Below, piece by piece: positions 11,023-19,281 of a DNA stretch of 64,000 nucleotides. How positions within the stretch are numbered: position 1 is the stretch's first letter; every line of letters begins with the position of its first letter. Position numbers and translations under genes: made by a program. The DNA is from Pseudoflavonifractor sp. Marseille-P3106. GTDB taxonomy: Bacteria > Bacillota > Clostridia > Oscillospirales > Oscillospiraceae. The notes beneath the pieces are model-generated. The model ran no database searches. It had not been told where the DNA came from and saw nothing but the letters and a program-made list of their open reading frames with translations. Where the stretch lies: assembly GCA_900169975.1 (NCBI GenBank), contig LT827122.1, positions 124,001 to 188,000 on the forward strand. The letters are read 5' to 3'.

Positions 11023-11613
11023 TCACCGCCGGGCGGACAGGGCCAGACAGTCCACGCCAAACCCCGCCAATACCTGTCCCAGGGCGCACACCGGAAGGCC
11101 CATCACATTGAAATAGTCCCCCCGGATGCGCTCCACCAGCAGCGCGCCCACGCCCTGGATCCCGTAAGCCCCCGCCTTGTCCAAGGGTTCTCCCGTAGAC
11201 ACATAGGCGTCGATCTCCCCGGGGGAGAGAGGGCGGAAGGCCACCTCAGTGGCCTCGCTGCGGGTGACGGCCTCCCCGCCCCGGAGGACGGTGAAGCCGG
11301 TGTAGACCTGATGGCGGCGCCCGGAGAGGGCGGCGAGCATCCGGCGGGCATCGGCGGGATCGGCGGGCTTCCCCAGGACGGCTCCGTCCAGGGCCACCAC
11401 CGTATCGGCGGCGATGACCAGAGCGTCCGGCCCCGCCTGGGCCGCCACCGCCCGGGCCTTCTCGGCGGAGATGGTCTCCACCAGCCGGCCGGGGGGCAGG
11501 GGCCGGTCGGAGTGCTCGTCGATATCAGGGGTCAGGGTGCGAAAGTTCCGGACACCCATCTGCCCCAGCAGCTCCCGCCTGCGGGGAGAGCCGGAGGCCA
11601 AAATGATCTCCAT
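11023..11613 (-). CDS. maf: Maf nucleotide pyrophosphatase
   Basis: 196 aa. The N-terminal ILASGSPRRRELL and the segments ADTVVALDGAVLGKP and YGIQGVGALLVERIRGDYFN are signature motifs of the Maf/YhdE family, which hydrolyses dTTP, UTP and modified nucleoside triphosphates to the monophosphate. Maf sits beside mre genes in many Firmicutes. It is 21 nt downstream of dut, so two nucleotide-pool cleaning enzymes are adjacent. Length is normal and the start ATG at 11613 opens directly into the conserved motif. Confidence 0.95.
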   Translation of the reverse strand: MEIILASGSPRRRELLGQMGVRNFRTLTPDIDEHSDRPLPPGRLVETISAEKARAVAAQAGPDALVIAADTVVALDGAVLGKPADPADARRMLAALSGRRHQVYTGFTVLRGGEAVTRSEATEVAFRPLSPGEIDAYVSTGEPLDKAGAYGIQGVGALLVERIRGDYFNVMGLPVCALGQVLAGFGVDCLALSARR

Positions 11614-11634
11614 GGTAAAACAACCCTCTTTCCC

Positions 11635-12093
11635 TTACGCCTTGCCGGTAGAGCCGAAGCCACCGGAGCCCCGCTCGGTGTCGTCCAGCGTGTCGGTGAC
11701 CAGAATCTCCGCCTGGGCCACCGGCAGCACCACCAGCTGGGCGATGCGCTCGCCGGGTTGAATCAAATAGTCCTTCCAGCCATGGTTGAAAAGCGCCACC
11801 TGAATCTCCCCGCGGTAATCGCTGTCGATGACCCCCACACCGTTGGCCAGAGCCACGCCGTGTTTGGCGGCCAGCCCGGATCGGGCAAAGACCAGGGCCA
11901 CGTACTCCGGCCCCGGCAGGGCGATGGCCAGTCCGGTGGGCACCTTCACGCAGGTCCGGCCGCCGCCGGGGACGGTGAGCGGTCCATCGATACAGGCTCT
12001 GAGGTCCATCCCGGCGGAACCGGATGTGGCGTAGGAGGGGTATTCGATCTCCGTCCCGATTTTGGGGGAGAGGGCTTTGATTTTCAATTCCAT
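11635..12093 (-). CDS. dut: dUTP diphosphatase
   Basis: 152 aa, the usual size of trimeric dUTPase. The five family motifs are present in order: SAGMDLRA, ARSGLAAKHG, NGVGVIDSDYRGEI, GERIAQLVVLP and the C-terminal GSGGFGSTG. It converts dUTP to dUMP plus pyrophosphate, keeping uracil out of DNA and feeding thymidylate synthesis. The frame is open to 12297 but residues before MELKIKALSP are not family-like, and GAGG lies upstream of this ATG, so 12093 is chosen. It lies between the U32 peptidase gene and maf. Confidence 0.95.
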   Translation of the reverse strand: MELKIKALSPKIGTEIEYPSYATSGSAGMDLRACIDGPLTVPGGGRTCVKVPTGLAIALPGPEYVALVFARSGLAAKHGVALANGVGVIDSDYRGEIQVALFNHGWKDYLIQPGERIAQLVVLPVAQAEILVTDTLDDTERGSGGFGSTGKA

Positions 12094-12146
12094 CGTGTGT
12101 GACAACCTCGTTTTCTCAATCATGGATGGGATCTGTCCCGGCACGC

Positions 12147-14228
12147 TCATTCCACGCCCCGGTAATAGAGTCCCCGGGTCAGCTCCGCCGGAGCCCAGCC
12201 GCTCTTCCCCTGATAGCGCTCCAGCACCCGGACGCACTCGGCCGGGCTTTCGGTGGTGAAGGCCAGCCGGGCGTAGGTGAGCCCCGCCTTTTTCCACTCC
12301 GGCTTGTCCGCCAGGAAGAGGGGGCGGCTGTTCAAAATCTCGCTGCGGCAGCCGGGGGCCTTGACCACCGGGAACCGGGCCCCCCGGCGGTCGGTGAGGA
12401 CGTTCTCCCCCTCGCAGCCGCAGCGGCCGGTGCGGTTTTTGATGATACAGTTCTCGGTGAGCATCAGGGGCAGGCGTCCGTAGACGATGGCCTCGGCGGG
12501 AATGGCCTTGGACAGGTCCCGGATCTGGGCCAGCTTCAGCTCAAAGGACAGGGTGGCCGAGGCAAAGCCCAGGCGCTTGAACTCCTTGAGAGCCTGGGCG
12601 TTGAACGCCGGCAGGCCGTAGTCCGCCCGGAGGGTGAACCCCTGTTCCGCCGCCGCCGGGATCAGGCCCAGGTTGCCCACCAGGGCTTCGGCGGCTCCCA
12701 GCTCCCGGGCGCGCCGGAGCTGGGAGCGCACCCCCGGCAGCTCCCGGTCCCAGGCCACCCGGGGCACAATGACCCCCAGAGCCGTCCCGGCCTGCAGCCC
12801 CTCCAGGCACTCGGGGTGGAGGGAAAGCTCCTCGGCGGGGACATACACAATGGCGGGGGAGAGCGCCAGCAGTTGGGGGGTGATCTGTCCGGCGGTCTGC
12901 ACCGACACGGTGAGGGCGGGGGGCTCCCCCGGATTTTCATAACGGACGCCGGGGTGATACTCACCGGTGCGGCAGGGCTCCAGCGTCTGACGCTTTTCGG
13001 AGAGTTCCTCCAGCACCTGACGCCGCAGGGCGTTGAGGGCGGAGAGGGACACGCTCAGCCCATCCTCCACCGCCGCCTTCACCCCGGCGCAGCGGTAGGG
13101 GGTGCCGCCGGTGCGGGAGAGCTGCTTCTCCACCTGCCCGGCGGTGACGGCCCGGGTGAGCGCGGCCTGGGGCGGCTCCCCGGCGGCGGTGACCACCCGG
13201 CCCTCGCCGTCCTCCACCCCCACCCGCACCGGCTCCCCGGCGCGGATCATGGCGTAAAATCTGACCTCCACCAGGGGATTTTCCTGGCCCACATAGGTCT
13301 GTCGGGCCTGGGCGAAGAGTTCCTTGGGCTCGGGGGTCTTTTCCTCCCGGACGCCGAACATGGCCGGGCCGGTCTTGTCCTCAAAATAGCCCCTGGTAAA
13401 ACCCTGGCGGGAGAAGGCATCCTCCAGGGCCTGCCGCTCCTGGGGAGTGGGCAGACGGTCCTCCCGGAGCAGGGTAGCGTAGATGCGGGTGACCACCGCC
13501 ACATACTCGGCCCGCTTCATCCGTCCCTCCAGCTTGAGGCAGGAGACCCCCATTTTTTTCAGACGGCGGAGCTGGTCGATGAGGCAGGCGTCCTTCAGGG
13601 ACAGCGGGTAGCTGTCCGCCCGGCCGCCCCAGCCGTATTTCATCCGGCAGGGCTGGGCGCACAGCCCCCGGTTGCCGCTTCTCTCCCCCACCACAGCGGA
13701 GAAAAAGCACTGCCCGGAGTAGCACATGCACAGCGCCCCGTGTCCGAACACCTCGATCTCAATGGGCGAGCGGTCGCAGATATACTCGATCTCCGACGCG
13801 GGCAGCTCCCGGGAAAGCACCGCCCGCTTCAGGCCCAGATCGGCGCAGGCCTTCACCCCGTCCAGGTTGTGGACGGTCATCTGGGTTGAGGCGTGGAAGG
13901 TGAGGTCGGGGGCGGCCTGTCGGGCCGCCCGCAGGACGCCGAGATCCTGCACCAGCACCGCGTCCGCCCCCAGCTCGGCCGCCCGACGGGCCAGGTCGGC
14001 GGCGGCCGGGAGCTCCCGGTCGGTGAGCAGGGTGTTCAGCGTCAGGTAGACCTTCACCCCCCGCAAGTGGCAGTAGGAGATCGCCGCGGCGAAATCCGCC
14101 TCGGTGAAATTCTTGGCGTTGCGGCGGGCATTGAAATCGCCGAAGCCCATATAAACGGCGTCCGCCCCGTTCTGGACGGCAGCGGTGAGGGCCTCCATGG
14201 ACCCGGCGGGCGCAAGCAGCTCCAACAT
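12147..14228 (-). CDS. U32 family peptidase / RlhA-like protein with C-terminal extension
   Basis: 693 aa. The N-terminal TIM barrel has LLAPAGSMEALTAAVQNGAD, GAVYMG-type and VFGHGALCMCYSGQC motifs, and the Cys-rich signature SGNRGLCAQPCRMKY of peptidase family U32. A C-terminal collagenase-like extension (DUF3656 type) follows and ends with further conserved cysteines (NRTGRCGCEGE). Related proteins such as RlhA hydroxylate 23S rRNA C2501 and others are secreted-collagenase-like; an RNA-modifying role with prephenate or iron-sulfur chemistry is more likely than proteolysis, since there is no signal peptide. It starts just after zapA (1-nt gap), implying coupling. Confidence 0.85.
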   Translation of the reverse strand: MLELLAPAGSMEALTAAVQNGADAVYMGFGDFNARRNAKNFTEADFAAAISYCHLRGVKVYLTLNTLLTDRELPAAADLARRAAELGADAVLVQDLGVLRAARQAAPDLTFHASTQMTVHNLDGVKACADLGLKRAVLSRELPASEIEYICDRSPIEIEVFGHGALCMCYSGQCFFSAVVGERSGNRGLCAQPCRMKYGWGGRADSYPLSLKDACLIDQLRRLKKMGVSCLKLEGRMKRAEYVAVVTRIYATLLREDRLPTPQERQALEDAFSRQGFTRGYFEDKTGPAMFGVREEKTPEPKELFAQARQTYVGQENPLVEVRFYAMIRAGEPVRVGVEDGEGRVVTAAGEPPQAALTRAVTAGQVEKQLSRTGGTPYRCAGVKAAVEDGLSVSLSALNALRRQVLEELSEKRQTLEPCRTGEYHPGVRYENPGEPPALTVSVQTAGQITPQLLALSPAIVYVPAEELSLHPECLEGLQAGTALGVIVPRVAWDRELPGVRSQLRRARELGAAEALVGNLGLIPAAAEQGFTLRADYGLPAFNAQALKEFKRLGFASATLSFELKLAQIRDLSKAIPAEAIVYGRLPLMLTENCIIKNRTGRCGCEGENVLTDRRGARFPVVKAPGCRSEILNSRPLFLADKPEWKKAGLTYARLAFTTESPAECVRVLERYQGKSGWAPAELTRGLYYRGVE

Positions 14229-14229
14229 G

Positions 14230-14547
14230 TCAGCCCTTCTTGTTCTGGAGCTTGAAGATCTCCCGCTTGGCCTCGGACAGCTCCATCTTCAGCGCGGTGG
14301 CCTCCTCCAGATACTCCTTGAGCTGGCCCCGGAGGTTTTCAGATGCCTCCACCTCCTTAAAATACTCGTCCGCTATATTGAGTGCAGCCAGGGTGGCGGC
14401 CTCTGTGGTGGAGACCTTGCCCCCCGACAGCACTTCGTTCACCTTGGCATCCACATGCTGGGCCACCCGCTCCATGTAGGAGGCGTCTTCGGACGCCACC
14501 AGCGTGTACTCCAGACCGGCGATATTCACACTCACCTTGTTTTTCAC
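14230..14547 (-). CDS. zapA: Cell division protein ZapA
   Basis: 105 aa. The N-terminal KNKVSVNIAGLEYTLVASED beta domain followed by a long coiled coil (AALNIADEYFKEVEASENLR...) is the ZapA layout; ZapA crosslinks FtsZ filaments at midcell. The GTG at 14547 is chosen because AAGGAGG lies eight nt upstream; a longer frame to 14595 has no site and non-family residues. First gene of the run zapA-U32-dut-maf-mreC-mreD-mrdA. Confidence 0.9.
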   Translation of the reverse strand: MKNKVSVNIAGLEYTLVASEDASYMERVAQHVDAKVNEVLSGGKVSTTEAATLAALNIADEYFKEVEASENLRGQLKEYLEEATALKMELSEAKREIFKLQNKKG

Positions 14548-14605
14548 AACGCGCCCCTCCTTACTTTTTTGCCGCGGGCTTTGCGCGGCAGACATACTAT
14601 GAGTT

Positions 14606-14633
14606 ATTATAACATAGGAACCACGGATTGAAA
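14606..14633 (-). promoter_or_regulatory. Extended -10 promoter of zapA
   Basis: Minus-strand TATAAT (14611-14606) with a TG dinucleotide one base upstream, and TTTCAA (14633-14628) 16 nt away. It would drive the division/shape run. Confidence 0.5.
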
Positions 14634-14682
14634 AACAAAAAATCGTGAATTTTTTTCCCGCCTTCGCCCCGTGGATTTCCTA

Positions 14683-14711
14683 TTTACGGCGGGGCTGTTT
14701 TCGTGTAGAAT
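14683..14711 (+). promoter_or_regulatory. Promoter of dnaD
   Basis: TTTACG (14683-14688) and TAGAAT (14706-14711) with a 17-nt spacer, about 35 nt before the GTG start at 14747. Confidence 0.5.
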
Positions 14712-14746
14712 AAAAGATTGAAAACGATCGAACAGGAGGTGTGCGC

Positions 14747-15640
14747 GTGTCTGATCCCACATTTTTGCCCGGAGGAATTCTGTCCATGGCCGCCGGGGCC
14801 GTCGACCGGCTTCTCTCCGCCGGGAGCGGAGACGCCGCCCTTCTCTACCTCTGGCTGCTCAAAACCGGCGGGGAATACGACGCCGCGGGCGCCGCCCGGG
14901 CCCTCAAATGGGACCCGGTCCGGGCCGATGGGGCCATGCAGCTGCTGGCCGGGATGAAGCTGGCCGATCCGAAGCGGAGCAAGGCTCCCCCGGCCCCCGC
15001 CCCGGCAGAGCCTCCGGAATACACTGCCGCAGATCTCAACCGGGAGCTGGAAAATCCCGCCTCTCCCTTCCCGGCCCTGGTCTCCGAAGTGCAGCGGCGG
15101 CTGGGAAAAGTGCTCTCCACCGCTGATCTGAAGAGCCTCTACACCGTCTACGACTTCGCCGGGCTCCCCGCAGAGGTCATCTTGCTGGCGGTGAGCTGGT
15201 GCGCGGAGGAGACCGGGCGGAAATACGGTACCGGTCAGAAGCCCCGCCTCCCCCAGATCCAGAAGGAATGCTTCCGCTGGAAGGAGCTGGGGGTGGACAC
15301 GGTGGAGGGTGCGGAGGCCCATCTCAAGCGCCTGGCGTCCCTTCGCACCCGGACGGGGCGGATCCTGGCCCTCATGGACATCCGGGACAGGCCCCCGGTG
15401 GCCCGGGAGCGGGAATACATTACAGCCTGGGTGGACATGGGCTTTTCCGACGAGGCCATTCGTCTGGCCTACGAGAGGACCGTGCTGAAAAAGCAGACCC
15501 TCAACTGGCCCTACATGAATTCGATCTTGAAAAGCTGGCATCAGAAGGGCCTGCACACCCCCGAGCAGATCACCGCCGGGGACTCGCAGCGCCCCCAGCG
15601 CCCCGCCGGGGCCACCGCACCCCCGTCTCTGAAGCCTCAC
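14747..15640 (+). CDS. dnaD: DnaD domain protein, 3' end lost to an assembly artefact
   Basis: Primosome/replication-restart protein. Residues 1-95 form the N-terminal winged-helix DDBH1-like part; two tandem DnaD_2-type helical domains follow, with LGKVLSTADLKSLYTVYDFA and YITAWVDMGFSDEAIRLAYE-TVLKKQTLNWPYMNSILKSWHQ, the second ending in the YxNxI signature of DNA-binding DnaD proteins. GTG at 14747 has AGGAGG seven nt upstream; the GTG at 14741 is too close to it. The frame stays open far into the next gene because the natural stop is missing: around 15640 the sequence turns into adapter-like DNA. The end given here is where family-like sequence stops. The DnaI-type loader gene follows, the normal arrangement. 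Confidence 0.85.
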
Positions 15641-15664
15641 TTCCATATAATATCTTTTTTTTTA

Positions 15665-15734
15665 AATGATCGGCCACCCACAAAGCTCCCCCCCTACGCC
15701 TTCTTCGGCGGCGTCAGATGTGTAAAAGAGACGG
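15665..15734 (+). other. Illumina Nextera P5-i5-Read1 adapter embedded in the assembly
   Basis: Positions 15702-15734 match the 33-nt Nextera Read-1 primer at 29 of 33 bases, including GCGTCAGATGTGTA then AAGAGAC. The 8 bases before it (15694-15701, CTACGCCT) match index S508 (CTAAGCCT) at 7 of 8. The 29 bases before that (15665-15693) begin AATGAT and then CGGC-ACC as in the P5 oligo, with one deletion, one insertion and several A-to-C changes. Total length is exactly 29+8+33 = 70. Just outside the P5 end lies a T9 run (15655-15663), i.e. poly-A in read direction, the known result of reading off the end of a template. The adapter sequences are recalled from memory. Confidence 0.93.
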
Positions 15735-15782
15735 GAGCGGATGCGGGCATTTCTCAGACAGCAGAGCAAGGAGGGGAATTAA

Positions 15783-16787
15783 ATGGCATACGATCCCGCC
15801 GTTCTCCGCCGGGCCTCCGGGCGTCTGGAGGACGCCCGGAAGAGCCGTCAGGAGGCGCTGGAGCGCCGCCGGAAACAGCTTTTTGCCCGTCTGCCCGAGC
15901 TGGCCGACATCGACCGGCAGCTCCGCGGCACCATTCTGGACATCATCCGCTCCTCCCTTCGCTCGGGCGTCGACCCAGGCCCCGCCCTCCGGGTGGTCAA
16001 AGACCGGAACATGGTCCTTCAGGACCGGCAGGCCGAGCTGCTCCGCTCCGCCGGGTATCCCCCCGACGCCCTTGCCGACACGCCCGCCTGCAAGGCCTGC
16101 GGGGACACGGGCTGGGTGGGGACCCGCATGTGCTCCTGCCTCAGGGCCCTGTGCGCCGAAGAGCAGGTGAAGGAGTTGTCCAAGCTGCTGGATCTGGGGG
16201 AGCAGTCCTTCGACTCCTTCTCTCTGGACTGGTATTCCCCCCTCCCCTGGACGGGGGAAACGATCCCGCCCCGGGAAAACATGGAGTTCATCTGTGAGCT
16301 CTGCCTCAACTACGCCCAGAAGTTTGGAAAATTTTACTTTAAAAATCTCTTTCTCTCGGGAAACCCGGGGCTGGGCAAGACCTTCCTCTCTGCCTGCATC
16401 GCCCGCACGGTGGCCGAGAAGGGCTTTTCCGTGGTCTACGACACGGCGGTGAATGTATTTGCCCGGTTTGAGGAACAAAAGTTTTCCAAAAGCGTCGAAG
16501 AGGGGAGAGAGGCCCAGGGGGAGACCCGGCGGTATCTGGGCTGCGACCTGCTGATCCTGGACGATCTGGGCAGCGAGATGACCACTCCCTTTGTCCAGTC
16601 GGCCCTCTACACCCTGGTGAACACCCGCCTCACCCGGGGGCTTTCCACCGTCATCTCCTCCAATCTGTCCATGGACGGGGTCCGCTCCCGGTATGCCGGA
16701 CAGACCGCCTCCCGGCTGGAAGGGGAATACCGGGTCCTCCGGTTTTACGGGGAGGATATCCGGCTCCTGCGGAAGAAAAAGCTGTGA
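15783..16787 (+). CDS. dnaC: DnaI/DnaC-type replicative helicase loader ATPase
   Basis: 334 aa AAA+ ATPase. A helical N-terminal region with a zinc-binding cluster (CKACGDTGWVGTRMCSC, about 100-120) is followed by the ATPase core: Walker A GNPGLGKTFLS, Walker B LLILDDLGSE, sensor I SSNLSMDG and an arginine-finger-like R in VRSRYAGQTASRLEG. It loads the replicative helicase DnaB at restart or initiation, working with DnaD upstream. AAGGAGG nine nt before the ATG supports the start. The gene lies 48 nt after the adapter artefact and looks intact. A symbol of dnaI would be equally fitting. Confidence 0.92.
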   Translation: MAYDPAVLRRASGRLEDARKSRQEALERRRKQLFARLPELADIDRQLRGTILDIIRSSLRSGVDPGPALRVVKDRNMVLQDRQAELLRSAGYPPDALADTPACKACGDTGWVGTRMCSCLRALCAEEQVKELSKLLDLGEQSFDSFSLDWYSPLPWTGETIPPRENMEFICELCLNYAQKFGKFYFKNLFLSGNPGLGKTFLSACIARTVAEKGFSVVYDTAVNVFARFEEQKFSKSVEEGREAQGETRRYLGCDLLILDDLGSEMTTPFVQSALYTLVNTRLTRGLSTVISSNLSMDGVRSRYAGQTASRLEGEYRVLRFYGEDIRLLRKKKL

Positions 16788-16823
16788 GGGTTCTCCGGCG
16801 GGGATTCCTGCGACGTGAAAAGA

Positions 16824-16852
16824 TTGCTTTTTTCACCGGGAACGTATATACT
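16824..16852 (+). promoter_or_regulatory. Promoter of the large SLH protein gene
   Basis: TTGCTT (16824-16829) and TATACT (16847-16852) with a 17-nt spacer; start codon 45 nt downstream. Confidence 0.6.
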
Positions 16853-16896
16853 TTATAGAATGAATCCATTTTTTTGAATATTGGAGGTACAGGAGT

Positions 16897-19224
16897 ATGA
16901 ATCTGAAACGGTTCGGGGCGCTGGCCGCCTCGCTGGCGCTCACCCTCTCCCTGACCGCAGTGCCCGCTGCCGCCATTGAGTTTACCGACGTGCCCAGCAC
17001 CTACTGGGGCTACGCGGACATCAGCAAAATGTCCAACCTGGGCTACGCCAGGGGCTATGAGGACGGCACCTTCAAGCCGGACGGCAAAATGACCGCCGCC
17101 GAGACGCTGCTCTTCTGTGCGCGGGCCACCGGCGTGGGCACCGGCACCCAGGCCAAGATCGCAGAGGCCCGGGCCGACGAAATGAAGAAACTGCTTCCGG
17201 AAAGCATGGTCTCCTGGGCCGCCAAGGAGATGGCGGTGGCGGTGGAGACCGGGGTGCTCTCCCTGTCCGAGCTGGACGCCCTGTCCCAGGCGGGGGCGCT
17301 GGCCAAAACCATCACCCGGGAGAACATCTGCATGTATCTGGTGCGGGCCATGCAGCTGGAGCCCCTGGCCAAGAGCCTCTCTACCTACTCTCTGTCTTAC
17401 AAGGACAAGAGCAGTATCTCCGCCTCTCTTCAGCCCTATGTCTATGTACTTACCAACTTCGGCATCGTCAAGGGCACCGAGACCGGGAATTTTGACCCCA
17501 AGGGTGCCGTGACCCGGGCCCAGATGACCGCCATGCTCAGCCGGGCCCTGACCTTCATGGAGTCGGCGGGGATCGAGACCGAGCTGAGCGAGTACACCAC
17601 CTACGGCTGGCAGGCGGGCACCATCTCCGCGGTCACCACCGCCGGGGACGGCGCCACCGTTCTCACTCTGACCAGCGACTTTCAGGGCACCCGCTCCTAC
17701 TCCATCCCCTCCGCTGCCAAAATTTATGAGGACAATATGCTCACCACCGCCTCCGCCCTCAAAACCGGGCAGTATGTCCGGCTGAACCTCACCGCCGGAG
17801 GCGCCGTGTCCGAGGCGCGTCTGTGCGGCGTGCTCACGACCTACACCGGCTCAGTGTCCAGTCTGGCCGACGGCCAGCTCTCCGTTCTTTCCGGCGGGGC
17901 CGTGAAAAACTTTGCCATCGACCGCTTTACCGATGTGATGGTGGGCAAGACCGCGGGGGACCGCTCCCTCATCGATGAGGACGCCGGCTACGCCACCGCC
18001 GTGTGCTATGTGGATGAGATGAACCATCTGGCCGGGGTCAAGCTCTCCGGCGGCACTCAGCTGGTCACCGGTCTGGTGGAGAACGTGACCACCGCCTCCG
18101 GCGTCACCACCCTGCGGGTGGCGCTGTTCAACGGCGTGGTGTACACCTACAAGCTGCCCTCCGGCATCGCCGTCACCGTCAACGGGGTACTGGGCTCCCT
18201 CACCACAGGGAACGTGGGCGATTACGTTCAGGTCCGGGTGAGCAACGACAGCATGGAGGCCGCCAGCGTGGCCGTGGACACCGTCACACAGTACGTCCAG
18301 GGCCCCATCAAGCGCCTGGGCACCGTGGGCACCGCCAAGGCGGTCTACATCACCGACACCTTTACCGGCAAGGAGGTCTCCTACACCGTCAGCTCCAGTG
18401 CCGTCATCACCTATAACGGCGAGTCCCGCACCGCGTCTCAGATCGAAAGCGGCTGGTACGCCACCGCCCTCATCTCCAACAATATGATCGCTCAGCTGAC
18501 GGCCTACTCCGGGTCTGTCACAGTGGAGGGGACCCTCACCTCCATCAACTATGGCACCACCACCGTCCTCTCGGTCACCAAGGCCGACGGCAATGTGGTC
18601 ACCTATAATCTGGACATCACCGACCTGCCCGACATTGCGCGGGACGGCAAGTCCAGCTCCATCGACCGGCTCCGCACGGGAGACAGTGTGGTGGTCACTC
18701 TCCGCTACAACGAAGTCAACAAAATTGCCGCCACCTCCCGGTCCGCCAATCTCACCGGCACCATCAGCAGGATCACCATGGAGTCTGCCGGGGTGACCAT
18801 GGAGCTGAAGCTCTCCGACGGTTCCACCGAGACCTACACCGTTTCCGAGGGGGTCTCCGTCACCCAGAACGGCTCCTCCTCCAACATTTACAGCCTGAAA
18901 CCGGGCTATGCCGTGGCGCTGGTCACCGAGGGCGATTCCGTGATCTCCATCGCCATCACCGGTACAGCCTCCTCCGCCACATCCCTCACCGGAACGGTGC
19001 TTCTCACCAACTCCTCCAGCGCCGTCCGCACGATGACCGTTCAGGTCACCGACTCTCTGGGCAAGGTCAGTCTGGTCACGGTGAATGTGAAGAGTGCCAG
19101 CCTGCTGGATCTCTCCGGCGCCTCCTTGAGTCTGTCCAACGGCTTTGCCGCCGGGGACACCGTCATCGCCTACGGCAGCTATGACGGCGCCACCTTCGTG
19201 GCCACCATCGTCATCAAGCAGTGA
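16897..19224 (+). CDS. S-layer homology domain protein, large surface protein
   Basis: 775 aa. Signal peptide 1-26 (MNLKRFGALAASLALTLSLT...AAA). Three SLH repeats occupy about 27-225: FTDVPSTYWGYADISKMSNL..., the divergent middle repeat around SWAAKEMAVAVETGVLSLSE, and a third ending NFDPKGAVTRAQMTAMLSRA. The rest is a Thr/Ser/Val-rich array of small beta domains with recurring GxYVQVRVS, SGWYATALI and LRTGDSVVVTL-like strands, probably a repeated beta-sandwich stalk. No catalytic motif is seen, so a structural S-layer or surface-coat role is inferred. Strong RBS (GGAGG) and own promoter and terminator make it a single-gene unit. Confidence 0.9.
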   Translation: MNLKRFGALAASLALTLSLTAVPAAAIEFTDVPSTYWGYADISKMSNLGYARGYEDGTFKPDGKMTAAETLLFCARATGVGTGTQAKIAEARADEMKKLLPESMVSWAAKEMAVAVETGVLSLSELDALSQAGALAKTITRENICMYLVRAMQLEPLAKSLSTYSLSYKDKSSISASLQPYVYVLTNFGIVKGTETGNFDPKGAVTRAQMTAMLSRALTFMESAGIETELSEYTTYGWQAGTISAVTTAGDGATVLTLTSDFQGTRSYSIPSAAKIYEDNMLTTASALKTGQYVRLNLTAGGAVSEARLCGVLTTYTGSVSSLADGQLSVLSGGAVKNFAIDRFTDVMVGKTAGDRSLIDEDAGYATAVCYVDEMNHLAGVKLSGGTQLVTGLVENVTTASGVTTLRVALFNGVVYTYKLPSGIAVTVNGVLGSLTTGNVGDYVQVRVSNDSMEAASVAVDTVTQYVQGPIKRLGTVGTAKAVYITDTFTGKEVSYTVSSSAVITYNGESRTASQIESGWYATALISNNMIAQLTAYSGSVTVEGTLTSINYGTTTVLSVTKADGNVVTYNLDITDLPDIARDGKSSSIDRLRTGDSVVVTLRYNEVNKIAATSRSANLTGTISRITMESAGVTMELKLSDGSTETYTVSEGVSVTQNGSSSNIYSLKPGYAVALVTEGDSVISIAITGTASSATSLTGTVLLTNSSSAVRTMTVQVTDSLGKVSLVTVNVKSASLLDLSGASLSLSNGFAAGDTVIAYGSYDGATFVATIVIKQ

Positions 19225-19239
19225 TCAAAAATCCAAAAA

Positions 19240-19266
19240 GGTCCGCCCCCGGGGCGGACCTTTTTT
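19240..19266 (+). terminator. Intrinsic terminator after the SLH gene
   Basis: Stem GGTCCGCC/GGCGGACC (19240-19247, 19253-19260) followed by T6. An A-run on the other side means it may also stop the convergent GTPase gene. Confidence 0.9.
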
Positions 19267-19281
19267 GTCTCCTGTTCCTGT

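Noticed and set aside
14747-16297. A 518-codon open frame that would join DnaD to a novel C-terminal domain
   Set aside because: The extension reads through adapter-like DNA and then runs in the wrong frame across the helicase loader gene; the true stop is missing because of the artefact.
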